Assembly (NCBI GenBank): GCA_009776385.1
Contig: WRFT01000008.1
Location: 1-16,685, forward strand
Source: Clostridia bacterium
GTDB taxonomy: Bacteria; Bacillota; Clostridia; Christensenellales; Aristaeellaceae
Reading direction: 5' to 3'
Length of the DNA stretch: 16,685 bases
The translations under genes were made by a program, and so were the position numbers. Shown here one piece after another: positions 1-7,301 of the stretch (its first letter is position 1; each line of letters begins with the position of its first letter). The notes below the pieces were generated by a model. That model saw only the letters and a list, made by a program, of their open reading frames with translations, was not told the DNA's origin and did not search any database.

Positions 1-355
1 ATAATCATATTTATAAATGTCATAATCCGGATCGCCGCGCCACTCACGTGGCTCGCGAAGACGTATGCTATGGTGTTATATATTTCTTTAACGTTTTGCC
101 CTCGGCACGTCTTCGCGAGCTGCCAGCGGCAGCGTGGCGATCCAGGGTTCCTTACCTTGTCATAATAATCTTCATTAATAATCATATTTATAAATGTCAT
201 AATCCGGATCGCCGCGCCACTCAAGTGGCTCGTGAAGACGTGTGCTATTGTGTTATATATTTCTTTAACGTTTTGCCCTCGGCACGTCATCGCGAGCTGC
301 CAGCGGCAGCGTGGCGATCCGGGGTTCCTTACCTTGTCATAATAATCTGTATAAA
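1..355. repeat. Two tandem ~177-bp repeat units with long inverted repeats
   Basis: Bases 1-177 and 178-354 are near-identical tandem copies that differ at about half a dozen positions. Each unit holds a long imperfect inverted repeat: left arms at 29-63 and 206-240 (beginning GGATCGCCGCGCC), and right arms at 108-143 and 285-320 (ending GTGGCGATCC). The arms carry their own hairpins, for example GCTGCC-AGC-GGCAGC at 119-133. The direct repeat TGTCATAAT flanks each inverted repeat (18-26 and about 158-166). Any open frame here follows the repeat and shows no protein family, so I treat it as non-coding. It resembles the dispersed REP or MITE-like GCGAAG...GGCAATCC palindromes common in bacterial intergenic regions. 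The first unit may extend beyond the window edge. Confidence 0.85.
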
Positions 356-356
356 A

Positions 357-499
357 AGCGTATTTATAAATATCATAATCCGGATCGCCGCGCCACTCAC
401 GTGGCTCGCGAAGACGTGTACAAAGGTATTGGTATGTATCAGCAATGCATTACCCTTGGTTAGTCTTTGCGAGCCGCCTTCGGCGGCGCGGCAATCCAG
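357..499. repeat. Third, diverged copy of the inverted-repeat element
   Basis: The left arm at 382-416 is almost identical to those of the first two units, and its start lies 176 bp after the previous one. The centre (about 417-461) differs from the other copies. The right arm at 462-497 is a variant with CTTTGCGAG and GGCAATCC in place of CTTCGCGAG and GGCGATCC. It carries a perfect GCCGCC-TTC-GGCGGC hairpin (473-487). The mix of a near-identical left arm and a diverged right arm suggests recombination between related elements. Confidence 0.75.
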
Positions 500-508
500 G
501 GATTTACT

Positions 509-569
509 GGATTGTTTCGCTGACCGCCACGCTGCTCACACAGCTCGCGGCTAAAGGCTCGCAAAGACG
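509..569. repeat. Fourth, degenerate arm of the same repeat family
   Basis: The segment starts GGATTG and ends GGCTCGCAAAGACG. These ends correspond to the GGATCG...GGCTCGCGAAGACG ends of the left arms upstream, with extra sequence between them. The end at 556-567 is complementary to the TCTTTGCGAGCC of the third copy's right arm (464-475), so a larger fold-back is possible. Bases 570-658 show no further recognisable structure. Confidence 0.5.
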
Positions 570-658
570 TGAGCCATCATATCGTGTCCCTTTTTGCGTA
601 TTTCGCGTATTGCACGGTTTGTCTCTCCACTCTCCACCCCTCAATCCCGGCGGCAGGA

Positions 659-687
659 TTCCAATCCCTCATACGATATGGTAGAAT
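659..687 (+). promoter_or_regulatory. Possible sigma-A promoter for the rimO operon
   Basis: TAGAAT at 682-687 is a 5/6 match to the -10 consensus. A weak -35-like TTCCAA lies at 659-664 with a 17-nt spacer. Transcription would then start near 694, leaving room for the AAGGCGG ribosome-binding site at 721-727. The -35 match is poor and the call rests mainly on position. Confidence 0.35.
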
Positions 688-699
688 AATAAGCGATCG

Positions 700-2049
700 C
701 TGCGGCGCATTATAAAGATTAAGGCGGACAGGTGTACGGATAAGACAGTAGGCGTTATCTCTCTGGGTTGTGCGAAAAACCGCGTGGATACCGAGCGGGC
801 GCTCGGCTTATTACGCAAGGAGGGGTATACCTTTGTACAGAACCCCGTACGGGCGTCCGTGCTGCTTGTCAACACCTGCGGTTTTATACCGGCGGCCAAG
901 GAGGAGTCCATCGACGCCATCATGGAAATGGCCGCCATAAAAAATAAGAATCCCGAACGGCTGCTGGTGGTAACCGGCTGCCTTGCCCAACGGTATGAGC
1001 AAGCGCTCATGCAGCAGATTCCGGAAATCGATATCTTGTTGGGTGTTAATCGGTATGAAACACTCACACGGAAGATCGGCGAAGCCCTCAACGGGCAGCG
1101 CGTATCGGATTGCCGCGCGTCCGATGTGTTTTGGGAGCATGAACGCGTGCTGACCACGCCCGATTACACCTGTTACCATAAAATCGGCGAAGGCTGCGAT
1201 AATCAATGCGCTTATTGCGCCATTCCGCTTATCAGGGGGGCGTACCGCTCGCGGCCGCAGGAAGCCATATTAAATGAAATGACATCCCTGGCGCAAGCCG
1301 GTGTTCGCGAGCATATTCTTATCGCGCAGGATACCACCCGTTACGGTACGGATAGTCACGGCGAATCACGGCTGCCCCAACTGATGGAGAAGGCCGCGGC
1401 CATACAGGGCGTCGCGTGGCTGCGCGTGTTATACTGCTACCCGGACCGAACGGACGAACGGTTGCTGCGGGTCATGGCGGATCATGATAATATTTGCGGA
1501 TATTTAGACATGCCTCTCCAGCACAGTCAAGAGCGAATCTTACGAAAAATGCGCCGCAGAGGTTCTATAGATCAATCTTGCCGTATACTGGACAAGGCGC
1601 GGGAGGCGGGTTTTGCGTTGCGTACCACCGTTATGGTGGGCTTCCCGGGTGAAACGGATCAGGACTTTGACGGTCTTTTGCGCTTTGTGAAGGAACGGGC
1701 GTTTAATCATCTGGGCGCGTTTATGTTCTGCCCGGAGGAAGGAACGGATGCCGCCGAAATGGACGGGCAGATTCCGGAAGAAGTGAAGCGCGAGCGGTTC
1801 GATATCCTCATGCGCACACAGGCCGCCATCGCGCTCGCCGCGAATCAACAGCGTGTGGGCAGTGTTTGCAAGGTAATGGTTACCGGTCAGGACGGAAATG
1901 GCATGTATACGGGCCGAAGCGCGCATGAAGCGCCGGAATGTGACGGCTTGATTCGCTTTACTTGCTCAAGCGTGTTACAAACAGGCACGTTTCTGCCTGT
2001 GCGCATGACGGGCGCGGACGCATACGATTATCAAGGGGTGGCTGTATGA
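700..2049 (+). CDS. rimO: Ribosomal protein S12 methylthiotransferase RimO (5' end apparently frameshifted)
   Basis: RimO is a radical-SAM enzyme with two iron-sulfur clusters that methylthiolates a conserved Asp of ribosomal protein S12. The MTTase-domain cysteines are encoded at 769-771 (in SLGCAKNRVD), 877-879 (NTCGF) and 979-981 (TGCLAQ). The radical-SAM motif CxxxCxxC (GCDNQCAYCAIP) has its Cys codons at 1195, 1207 and 1216. The tail fits a TRAM domain. The G-C-x-K-N-x-V-D signature favours RimO over MiaB. The frame is open from 685, and the only usual start before the first Cys is TTG at 700, which has no ribosome-binding site and is too far upstream for the family. GTG at 784 would lose the first cluster Cys. 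A GTG at 732, well placed behind AAGGCGG (721-727), is out of frame by one base. Removing one G at 738-739 restores a normal N-terminus and about 438 residues. The product is certain and the start is not. It overlaps pgsA by 4 nt. Confidence 0.9.
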   Translation: MRRIIKIKADRCTDKTVGVISLGCAKNRVDTERALGLLRKEGYTFVQNPVRASVLLVNTCGFIPAAKEESIDAIMEMAAIKNKNPERLLVVTGCLAQRYEQALMQQIPEIDILLGVNRYETLTRKIGEALNGQRVSDCRASDVFWEHERVLTTPDYTCYHKIGEGCDNQCAYCAIPLIRGAYRSRPQEAILNEMTSLAQAGVREHILIAQDTTRYGTDSHGESRLPQLMEKAAAIQGVAWLRVLYCYPDRTDERLLRVMADHDNICGYLDMPLQHSQERILRKMRRRGSIDQSCRILDKAREAGFALRTTVMVGFPGETDQDFDGLLRFVKERAFNHLGAFMFCPEEGTDAAEMDGQIPEEVKRERFDILMRTQAAIALAANQQRVGSVCKVMVTGQDGNGMYTGRSAHEAPECDGLIRFTCSSVLQTGTFLPVRMTGADAYDYQGVAV

Positions 2050-2597
2050 ACCTGCCCAATCGGCTCACCTTGATACGTATGGGCTTAGCGCTGGTGATGG
2101 TGGCTTGCCTCTATGCGGGACAAGCGCCCTATGATATAGCCGCGCTCATCATCTTTTTCGCGGCGTCACTGACGGACTGGCTGGACGGCCGAATCGCGCG
2201 TAAACGAAACATTATCACGGTACTGGGTTGTTTTTTAGATCCCGTAGCCGATAAATTCCTTATTCTATCCGCCTTCATCATGTTGTCTTTCCGGGGTATG
2301 CTGCCCGTATGGGCGGTCATCATCGTGCTGCTGCGGGAACTGGCTGTCGATTCTCTTCGCCTGGTCGCGTCTAACGCCGGTGCGGTGATATCCGCGGGCA
2401 TTTTCGGTAAGGTTAAAACAGTCACACAAATGGCGGCGGTCTTTGGACTGTTGGCGTCGTGTTTCCTGCCCGTACTGGCGATACCCGCGCGGGTGGTGTT
2501 ATACATTTCGGTTTTGGCCACACTGGCATCGGGAATTGACTATTTCATGAGGAACAGCGCGTTTTTTACGGGCAAAAAAGGGGAGGCGGACGCGTGA
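2046..2597 (+). CDS. pgsA: CDP-diacylglycerol--glycerol-3-phosphate 3-phosphatidyltransferase
   Basis: This 183-residue membrane protein carries the complete CDP-alcohol phosphotransferase signature D-x2-DG-x2-AR-x8-G-x3-D-x3-D: D44, D47-G48, A51-R52, G61, D65 and D69. The enzyme makes phosphatidylglycerophosphate from CDP-diacylglycerol and glycerol-3-phosphate, the first committed step to phosphatidylglycerol and cardiolipin. Its N-terminus, MNLPNRLTLIR, is typical of PgsA, and several hydrophobic segments follow. The ATG at 2046 overlaps the rimO stop as ATGA, so translation is probably coupled. A longer in-frame reading from 1962 exists but would run deep inside rimO and is rejected. The stop overlaps the cinA start as GTGA. 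Other CDP-alcohol transferases share the signature, but the length and the rimO-pgsA-cinA-recA context favour PgsA. Confidence 0.93.
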   Translation: MNLPNRLTLIRMGLALVMVACLYAGQAPYDIAALIIFFAASLTDWLDGRIARKRNIITVLGCFLDPVADKFLILSAFIMLSFRGMLPVWAVIIVLLRELAVDSLRLVASNAGAVISAGIFGKVKTVTQMAAVFGLLASCFLPVLAIPARVVLYISVLATLASGIDYFMRNSAFFTGKKGEADA

Positions 2598-3868
2598 TCG
2601 CTGAAATCATCTCTATCGGAACGGAATTGCTCATGGGGCAGGTACTGGATACCAACGCGCAGTTCCTGTCACGCCGGCTCAGTGCCCTGGGCGTCACCCA
2701 TCAACGGCGTTCCACGGTGGGCGATAATCCCGTCAGATTAAAGGAAACCTACGCGGCCGCACTCGGCAGGGCGGACGTCCTTATCACTTCCGGCGGATTG
2801 GGCCCCACGGGAGATGATATCACCAAAAGCGTGTTGGCCGAGCTTCTGGAAGAACCGCTGGTCGTGCGTGAAGACGCGCTTGCGCGTTTAAAAGAGCGTT
2901 TCAGTCGTATGAACCGCGTCATGCCGGAAAGCAATATCGTACAGGCTGCCTTTACCAAGGACAGTATCATTCTGCCTAATGAAAACGGCACGGCACCGGG
3001 CGCTATTGTACCCTGTGATCGTTTTGGCGCGGGTAAAATTGTCATTCACTTGCCGGGGCCTCCGGCAGAGTTGGAGGCGATGTTTGACGCGTCTGTCGCG
3101 CCGTATCTTCAAAAGCGTTCCGGTTCCGCCCTCGTCAGCCGGTATATCCGTATCTTTGGCATGGGCGAAAGCGAGGCGGAAACGCGTGTGAAAGACCTGA
3201 CGCAGGGTTCCAATCCCACCCTATCGCCTTACTGTTCTCCCGGTGAGGTCATGCTGCGCGCCACCGCGCTGTGTTCATGCCCGTCCGAAGGCGCGGCCAT
3301 GCTCGCGCCTTTGGTCAGCAAGGTACGTGATAGGCTGGGTGATGTGGTGTACGCCGTGGAGGAAACGGACGGCGGATCCCTGGCCAAAACCGTTATCGCG
3401 CTGCTCATCGACAAGCATCAAACCCTGTCCGTTGCCGAAAGCGTCACGGGCGGCATGTTATCCTCCATGCTGGTTTCCGTACCGGGCGCTTCACGTGTGT
3501 ATGCCGGTGGGTTTATCACCTATATGAATGAACGGAAGGAAGCGTTTACGGGTGTACGGCATGAAACGCTGACGCGTTACGGAGCGGTTTCCGAGCCCTG
3601 TGCCATTCAGATGGCGGAAGGCGCGCTGCTGCGCGCGGGTACGGATATCGCCGTTTCTGTCACGGGCTGCGCGGGCCCGGACAGCGATGAACGAAACACT
3701 CCCGTTGGGCAGGTTTTCGCGGGGGTAGCCGTCCGCGGCCGCGCGTATGCCAAGGCGCTCCGTTTAACCGGCTCACGCCAGCATATTCGTGCCCTGGCAT
3801 GCTTGCACGCGCTTAATTTGGTTCGCATGGAGTTAATCAAGGGCGACGCATCGGCCTTGAACGAGTAA
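2594..3868 (+). CDS. cinA: CinA: competence/damage-inducible protein, nicotinamide-nucleotide amidase
   Basis: This 424-residue protein has the normal two-part CinA layout. Residues 1-170 form a MoaB/MogA-like domain with GTELLMGQ (9-16) and the TSGGLGPTGDD loop (65-75). A linker follows. Residues about 262-415 form the PncC-type amidase domain with AESVTGG (281-287, containing the catalytic Ser), NERK (312-315) and VTGCAGP (356-362). The family hydrolyses nicotinamide mononucleotide to nicotinate mononucleotide in the pyridine-nucleotide salvage cycle, and cinA is often cotranscribed with recA. The start is GTG at 2594, placed by GGGAGGCGG (2581-2589) and overlapping the pgsA stop. Two usually conserved positions differ: AESVTGG has Val where Cys is common, and the GGT loop after the AGP motif reads DSDERN. 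Both are probably tolerated. It is followed by recA after 19 nt. Confidence 0.93.
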   Translation: MIAEIISIGTELLMGQVLDTNAQFLSRRLSALGVTHQRRSTVGDNPVRLKETYAAALGRADVLITSGGLGPTGDDITKSVLAELLEEPLVVREDALARLKERFSRMNRVMPESNIVQAAFTKDSIILPNENGTAPGAIVPCDRFGAGKIVIHLPGPPAELEAMFDASVAPYLQKRSGSALVSRYIRIFGMGESEAETRVKDLTQGSNPTLSPYCSPGEVMLRATALCSCPSEGAAMLAPLVSKVRDRLGDVVYAVEETDGGSLAKTVIALLIDKHQTLSVAESVTGGMLSSMLVSVPGASRVYAGGFITYMNERKEAFTGVRHETLTRYGAVSEPCAIQMAEGALLRAGTDIAVSVTGCAGPDSDERNTPVGQVFAGVAVRGRAYAKALRLTGSRQHIRALACLHALNLVRMELIKGDASALNE

Positions 3869-3887
3869 GGAAAGGCGGTTCACAACA

Positions 3888-5012
3888 ATGGCTAGAAAAG
3901 ACACAGCAACAAAGGCGGTCGCGGTCCGCGCGGAAGAACCGGAAGAGAGGCTAAAGGCGCTTGAGGCGGCGCTGAGCGCAATCGACAGGAAATACGGAAA
4001 AGGAACCGTCATGAAAATGGATGAAACGGCGGTTAGCGCCAATATCGCCGTCATTTCCACGGGTTGTTTGGATTTGGATATCGCTCTGGGCGTGGGCGGT
4101 GTACCGCGCGGACGCGTGGTGGAAATATACGGGCCGGAAGCGTCCGGTAAAACCACCGTCGCCCTGCATATCGTCGCGGAAGCGCAAAAAAACGGCGGAA
4201 TCGCCGCCTTTGTAGATGCGGAACATGCCTTGGATCCCGCGTACGCGCAGCGGCTCGGTGTGAATATCGACGAGCTATACGTATCACAGCCGGACACCGG
4301 AGAGCAGGCGCTGGAAATAGCCGAAGCGCTGATTCGTTCCGGAGCCATTGATGTTATCGTGATAGACTCCGTCGCCGCGCTCGTGCCCAAGGCCGAAATC
4401 GACGGGGAGATGGGTGAAAGCTTTGTAGGCCTCCACGCGCGTTTAATGAGCCAGGCGCTGCGTAAACTAACCGGCGCTTTAAGCCGTACCAGCACGGTAG
4501 CCATTTTCATCAACCAGCTGCGTGAAAAAGTGGGGGTGATGTACGGCAATCCGGAAACGACCACCGGCGGTAAGGCGTTAAAATTCTATGCGTCCGTTCG
4601 GCTGGATGTACGCCGCGGCGAGCAGCTTAAAAACGGCACGGACATCATCGGTAACCGCACGAAGGTAAAGGTGGTCAAAAACAAGGTGGCTCCGCCGTTT
4701 AAAATCTCAGAGTTTGATATCATCTACGGGGAAGGCATCTCCAAGGCAGGAACTCTCCTGGATATGGCCGTGGCGAGGGATATCATCAAGAAATCCGGCG
4801 CTTGGTTCTCCTATCAGGATCAGCGTATCGGTCAGGGACGCGAAAGCGCGCGCAAGTTCTTACAGGACAATCCGGATGTCTACAGCGAAATTGACGCGCT
4901 AATCCGCGGCGCATTTCTGGACAACCTAAAAATGGTGCCGGAACAGGGTTTGCCGGTAGAGACGGAAGAAGAATTTGATGAAAGCGCGCTGCTGATAGAA
5001 GACGAACTATAG
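3888..5012 (+). CDS. recA: Recombinase RecA
   Basis: RecA forms ATP-dependent filaments on single-stranded DNA, catalyses homologous pairing and strand exchange, and promotes LexA self-cleavage. The 374 residues include Walker A GPEASGKT (82-89), the Walker B region VIVIDSVAAL (156-165), the DNA-binding loop region with GNPETTTGGKALKFY (220-234), and an acidic C-terminal tail (E359-E363, ending EDEL). The N-terminus has about 18 residues before the conserved helix, slightly longer than many homologues. ATG at 3888 is preceded by AAGGAAAGGCGG (3867-3878). It is the last gene of the rimO-pgsA-cinA-recA unit. No SOS box is visible in the 19-nt gap before it, so any LexA control would act further upstream. 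No recX follows. Confidence 0.98.
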   Translation: MARKDTATKAVAVRAEEPEERLKALEAALSAIDRKYGKGTVMKMDETAVSANIAVISTGCLDLDIALGVGGVPRGRVVEIYGPEASGKTTVALHIVAEAQKNGGIAAFVDAEHALDPAYAQRLGVNIDELYVSQPDTGEQALEIAEALIRSGAIDVIVIDSVAALVPKAEIDGEMGESFVGLHARLMSQALRKLTGALSRTSTVAIFINQLREKVGVMYGNPETTTGGKALKFYASVRLDVRRGEQLKNGTDIIGNRTKVKVVKNKVAPPFKISEFDIIYGEGISKAGTLLDMAVARDIIKKSGAWFSYQDQRIGQGRESARKFLQDNPDVYSEIDALIRGAFLDNLKMVPEQGLPVETEEEFDESALLIEDEL

Positions 5013-5014
5013 AT

Positions 5015-5109
5015 CGTTGGCGTATCCAACGCATTATAGCCAAACCCGGTAAGCCACATGAAGTCATAGTGTACACCATCGCGAGCGGCGGGTAAAAACA
5101 CCCTGCCGC
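5015..5109 (+). other. Two small hairpins in the non-coding recA 3' region
   Basis: CGTTGG-CGTAT-CCAACG (5015-5031) lies directly after the recA stop. A second stem pairs GCGGC-GGGT (5085-5093) with ACCC-T-GCCGC (5100-5109), with one bulged base. Neither is followed by a T-run. They may protect the 3' end of the recA message or be repeat remnants. No coding sequence is evident between 5013 and 5231. Confidence 0.4.
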
Positions 5110-5121
5110 GCAAGGCGACCC

Positions 5122-5157
5122 AAGCGTATGAAACCAATCGGTTTCATACGCTTTTTT
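5122..5157 (+). terminator. Intrinsic terminator of the rimO-recA operon
   Basis: A perfect 14-bp stem, AAGCGTATGAAACC (5122-5135) paired with GGTTTCATACGCTT (5140-5153), has the 4-nt loop AATC and runs into TTTTTT (5152-5157). This is a textbook Rho-independent terminator that separates recA from the pilus locus. Confidence 0.93.
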
Positions 5158-5193
5158 ATACAAACGGGGTGTGGTTGGCGATTTTTCAACAGC

Positions 5194-5199
5194 TACAAT
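5194..5199 (+). promoter_or_regulatory. Possible -10 element for the pilus operon
   Basis: TACAAT (5194-5199) is a 5/6 match to the -10 consensus. It lies after the recA terminator and 33 nt before the signal-peptidase start. No convincing -35 is found at normal spacing. TTGGCG at 5175-5180 is only 13 nt away. The call is tentative, but a promoter is needed somewhere after 5157. Confidence 0.3.
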
Positions 5200-5231
5200 A
5201 AAAGAGGACATGGAGAGGAGGTGCGGTACGG

Positions 5232-5825
5232 ATGAGCGGAATCTACAAGCCGGGAATGCTAAGAACGGTTGCCGGACGTCAGGCAGCATATGCAGCCGTA
5301 TCGGCGCAGCCTTCTTTGCAACGCGCGAATGCGTCCGCGTTAAGGGAGTTGTTAATGCTTCTGGTTAAATTAGCGGCCATTGTCGCAACCCTGCTGATAA
5401 TCTTTACCTTTCTGTTTGGCATCGTGCGCTACCAAGAACCCTCCATGTCGCCGGCCATTAAAGACGGCGACCTGGTCATCTTCTACCGTAATAACCACTA
5501 TGGTTACCATTCTCAAGACGTGGTGGCGCTGGCGTTTCAAGGCCGTACGCATGTACGCCGGGTGGTAGCCACGGCCGGTGACTGGGTGGATATCATCGAT
5601 GGCGGCCTTTTGGTAAACGGAGCGCCTCAGCAAGAATCCGGCGTCTACCAAAAAACCGAACGCTATCAGGAAGGCGTGGATTTCCCCCTGATGGTACCCG
5701 AAGGAGAGGTGTTTGTGTTGGGCGATAGCAGAATCGGTTCGACGGACAGCCGGATATATGGCTGCGTACGCATTCAGGACACTCTGGGAAAAGTCATCGC
5801 GGTCATCCGCCGCCGCGGAATATAA
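5232..5825 (+). CDS. lepB: Signal peptidase I-like protein of the pilus locus (SipA-like; catalytic Lys replaced by Arg)
   Basis: This 197-residue S26-family protein has an N-terminal region of about 38 residues, one membrane segment (about 40-64) and an extracytoplasmic domain. Box B is PSMSPAI with the presumed nucleophile S71. Box D reads HVRRVVATAGD, where the general-base Lys of the usual K-R-V motif is R109. Box E is intact as GDSRIGSTDSR (164-174). Type I signal peptidases remove signal peptides with a Ser-Lys dyad, so normal catalysis is doubtful. In group A Streptococcus pilus loci, the SipA homologue is known to be needed for pilus polymerisation and also lacks the usual dyad. A chaperone-like or assembly role here is inferred by analogy. 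ATG at 5232 follows GGAGAGGAGG (5212-5221). It is the first gene of the pilus locus, 114 nt before the first pilin. Confidence 0.85.
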   Translation: MSGIYKPGMLRTVAGRQAAYAAVSAQPSLQRANASALRELLMLLVKLAAIVATLLIIFTFLFGIVRYQEPSMSPAIKDGDLVIFYRNNHYGYHSQDVVALAFQGRTHVRRVVATAGDWVDIIDGGLLVNGAPQQESGVYQKTERYQEGVDFPLMVPEGEVFVLGDSRIGSTDSRIYGCVRIQDTLGKVIAVIRRRGI

Positions 5826-5827
5826 GT

Positions 5828-5855
5828 TTGACGGATGCTGTAGGGGCATTATCAC
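5828..5855 (+). promoter_or_regulatory. Possible promoter for the first pilin gene
   Basis: TTGACG (5828-5833, 5/6 to the -35 consensus) and TATCAC (5850-5855, 4/6 to the -10 consensus) are 16 nt apart, just after the signal-peptidase stop. An inverted repeat, CACGGG (5853-5858) with CCCGTG (5888-5893), overlaps the predicted start region and could be an operator or a leader hairpin. The pilin may instead be transcribed from the upstream gene. The Shine-Dalgarno site AAAAGGAG is at 5922-5929. Confidence 0.3.
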
Positions 5856-5939
5856 GGGCGACGCGGCCAGGCTGCCCGGTGCGCGTACCCGTGTGAAGAT
5901 AGATGGACACCTAAATATAAGAAAAGGAGAAACAAAACC

Positions 5940-7286
5940 ATGACTAAAATGAAATGCTTCAAGACCATCGCGTGCATGACGCTGGCGCTGACACTGTGTC
6001 TGGGCATGGCGCTTCCGGTATTTGCCGACAGCCTCGACAAGGTGTCAATAGGCAGCCCCGATAAAGATGCGCAAGCCGCTCTCACCAAGATTCTGAAAGT
6101 GCCCTTCGGCACGCCGATCCCGGATTCAATCAAGTTTGAGTTCGTCATTACAAAGGTTAATTTGGACGGTAATACAACGGATATGGACAAGATGCCTGCC
6201 ATAGGCACAAAAACCGTGGCCTTTGTCACCACCGATACTTACGAGACAGAGAATGGCGATACCAATGTATATACCAAGGAAAGTGAAAGCCTTTTCGCGG
6301 GTGCTAAATGGCCGCAAGCCGGCGTGTACAGGTATCATGTGGTGGAAAATCAATCGCATACACAAACTCCCAACTTCGACATGTACCATGAAAAGATATT
6401 CTATGCCCGGGAAAAATACGATATCGAGGTATATGTGGATACACATACTGACGGAACACTATATATTCGCTACATCGTCGCGTATTTAATTATAACCGAA
6501 GAAGACGGTGAAGAAAAAGAATATAAAGTGGATCCGACACCCGGAGAAGGGGTGGAAGGCAAATATTCGGATATGGCATTCCTTAACAAGTACTTTAAAT
6601 ATCAGGGCGGCCCCGTTGATCCGGATCCTGATGATCCGGAAGTGCCTACCAATCCGGGCAACGGCGCGTTCTACTTAAAGAAAATTGTCGAAGGCTTATC
6701 CTCAAACCAGACGGACTTATACTTCCCCTTCACTATCACCCTTACCAGGCCCAGCATTGCCACACAGGATACCGTCTACAGGGCATACCTCATGCGCGGG
6801 GCTAACCTTACCCCTCAAGCCATTCTCCCCGCTAACTATGCTGCCGCTTCGGTAAAGATAGATGCAAACGGAAGGCAATACATCGAATTTACCATTAACC
6901 AGTCCAATAACAGCAGTTCGTTAACCATTAATTTAAGGCATGACGAGTGGTTGTCCTTCCCCGACATGCCGGTCGGCGCGAGGGTTATTGTAAAGGAAAA
7001 CGCGATGGCGGATTATACGCCCAGCTATCAGCTGACGGTCAATGGCAAAGGCCCTACGATTGTAGATTCTAAAACACCAAACACCGATTTGGCGTTCCCG
7101 GATCCCGTGTATCTTGGTACGGGAACGAATAGGGCTGATTTTATCAACACCTACAAGGATGTTACCCCCACCGGCATCGCCGTGGATGACCTGCCTTACA
7201 TTGCCATAGGCGTTCTGGCCGTGTTAGCCCTTGTTGGCTACGTAGTTATCAAGTCCCGCGCCCACCATGCGGCGAAAAAGGCGTAA
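5940..7286 (+). CDS. LPXTG-type pilin with VTPTG sorting signal (probable shaft subunit)
   Basis: This 448-residue secreted wall protein starts with a signal peptide (about 1-29, ending LPVFA). Domain 1 (about 45-220) looks like the Spy0128/FctA pilin fold: it has TKILKVP, then GVYRYHVVEN, then FLNKYFK, with K50, E136 and N216 as the likely isopeptide triad. A proline- and aspartate-rich linker (225-240) leads to domain 2 (about 243-406), a CnaB-like pilin domain with FPDMPVGARVIVKEN. Its probable triad is K247 or K248, E353 and N403 (in FINTYK). The C-terminus is a sorting signal: VTPTG (408-412), a hydrophobic span (about 419-437) and a basic tail. VTPTG is close to the QVPTG/VPPTG motifs handled by the class B pilin sortase of group A Streptococcus. 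The sortase gene follows after a strong hairpin. ATG at 5940 has a good ribosome-binding site. The shaft role is inferred. Confidence 0.85.
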   Translation: MTKMKCFKTIACMTLALTLCLGMALPVFADSLDKVSIGSPDKDAQAALTKILKVPFGTPIPDSIKFEFVITKVNLDGNTTDMDKMPAIGTKTVAFVTTDTYETENGDTNVYTKESESLFAGAKWPQAGVYRYHVVENQSHTQTPNFDMYHEKIFYAREKYDIEVYVDTHTDGTLYIRYIVAYLIITEEDGEEKEYKVDPTPGEGVEGKYSDMAFLNKYFKYQGGPVDPDPDDPEVPTNPGNGAFYLKKIVEGLSSNQTDLYFPFTITLTRPSIATQDTVYRAYLMRGANLTPQAILPANYAAASVKIDANGRQYIEFTINQSNNSSSLTINLRHDEWLSFPDMPVGARVIVKENAMADYTPSYQLTVNGKGPTIVDSKTPNTDLAFPDPVYLGTGTNRADFINTYKDVTPTGIAVDDLPYIAIGVLAVLALVGYVVIKSRAHHAAKKA

Positions 7287-7301
7287 ACACATAAGGAAAC
7301 A

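Noticed and set aside
1..499. CRISPR array
   Set aside because: The repeat period is about 177 bp with long inverted arms and no unique short spacers. No cas genes are nearby.
48..554. 168-codon open frame within the repeat array
   Set aside because: It translates the repeat units themselves, contains the same peptide twice, and has no ribosome-binding site or recognisable family.
784..2049. rimO starting at GTG 784
   Set aside because: This start would remove the SLGC segment that holds the first Fe-S cluster cysteine and has no suitable ribosome-binding site.
3869..3887. SOS (LexA) box directly upstream of recA
   Set aside because: The 19-nt gap contains only a ribosome-binding site, and no GAAC-N4-GTTC-like palindrome was seen.
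3833..4564. Long antisense open frame (243 codons) opposite recA
   Set aside because: It is a shadow of the recA codon pattern, and its translation is Ser/Ala-rich with no known domain.
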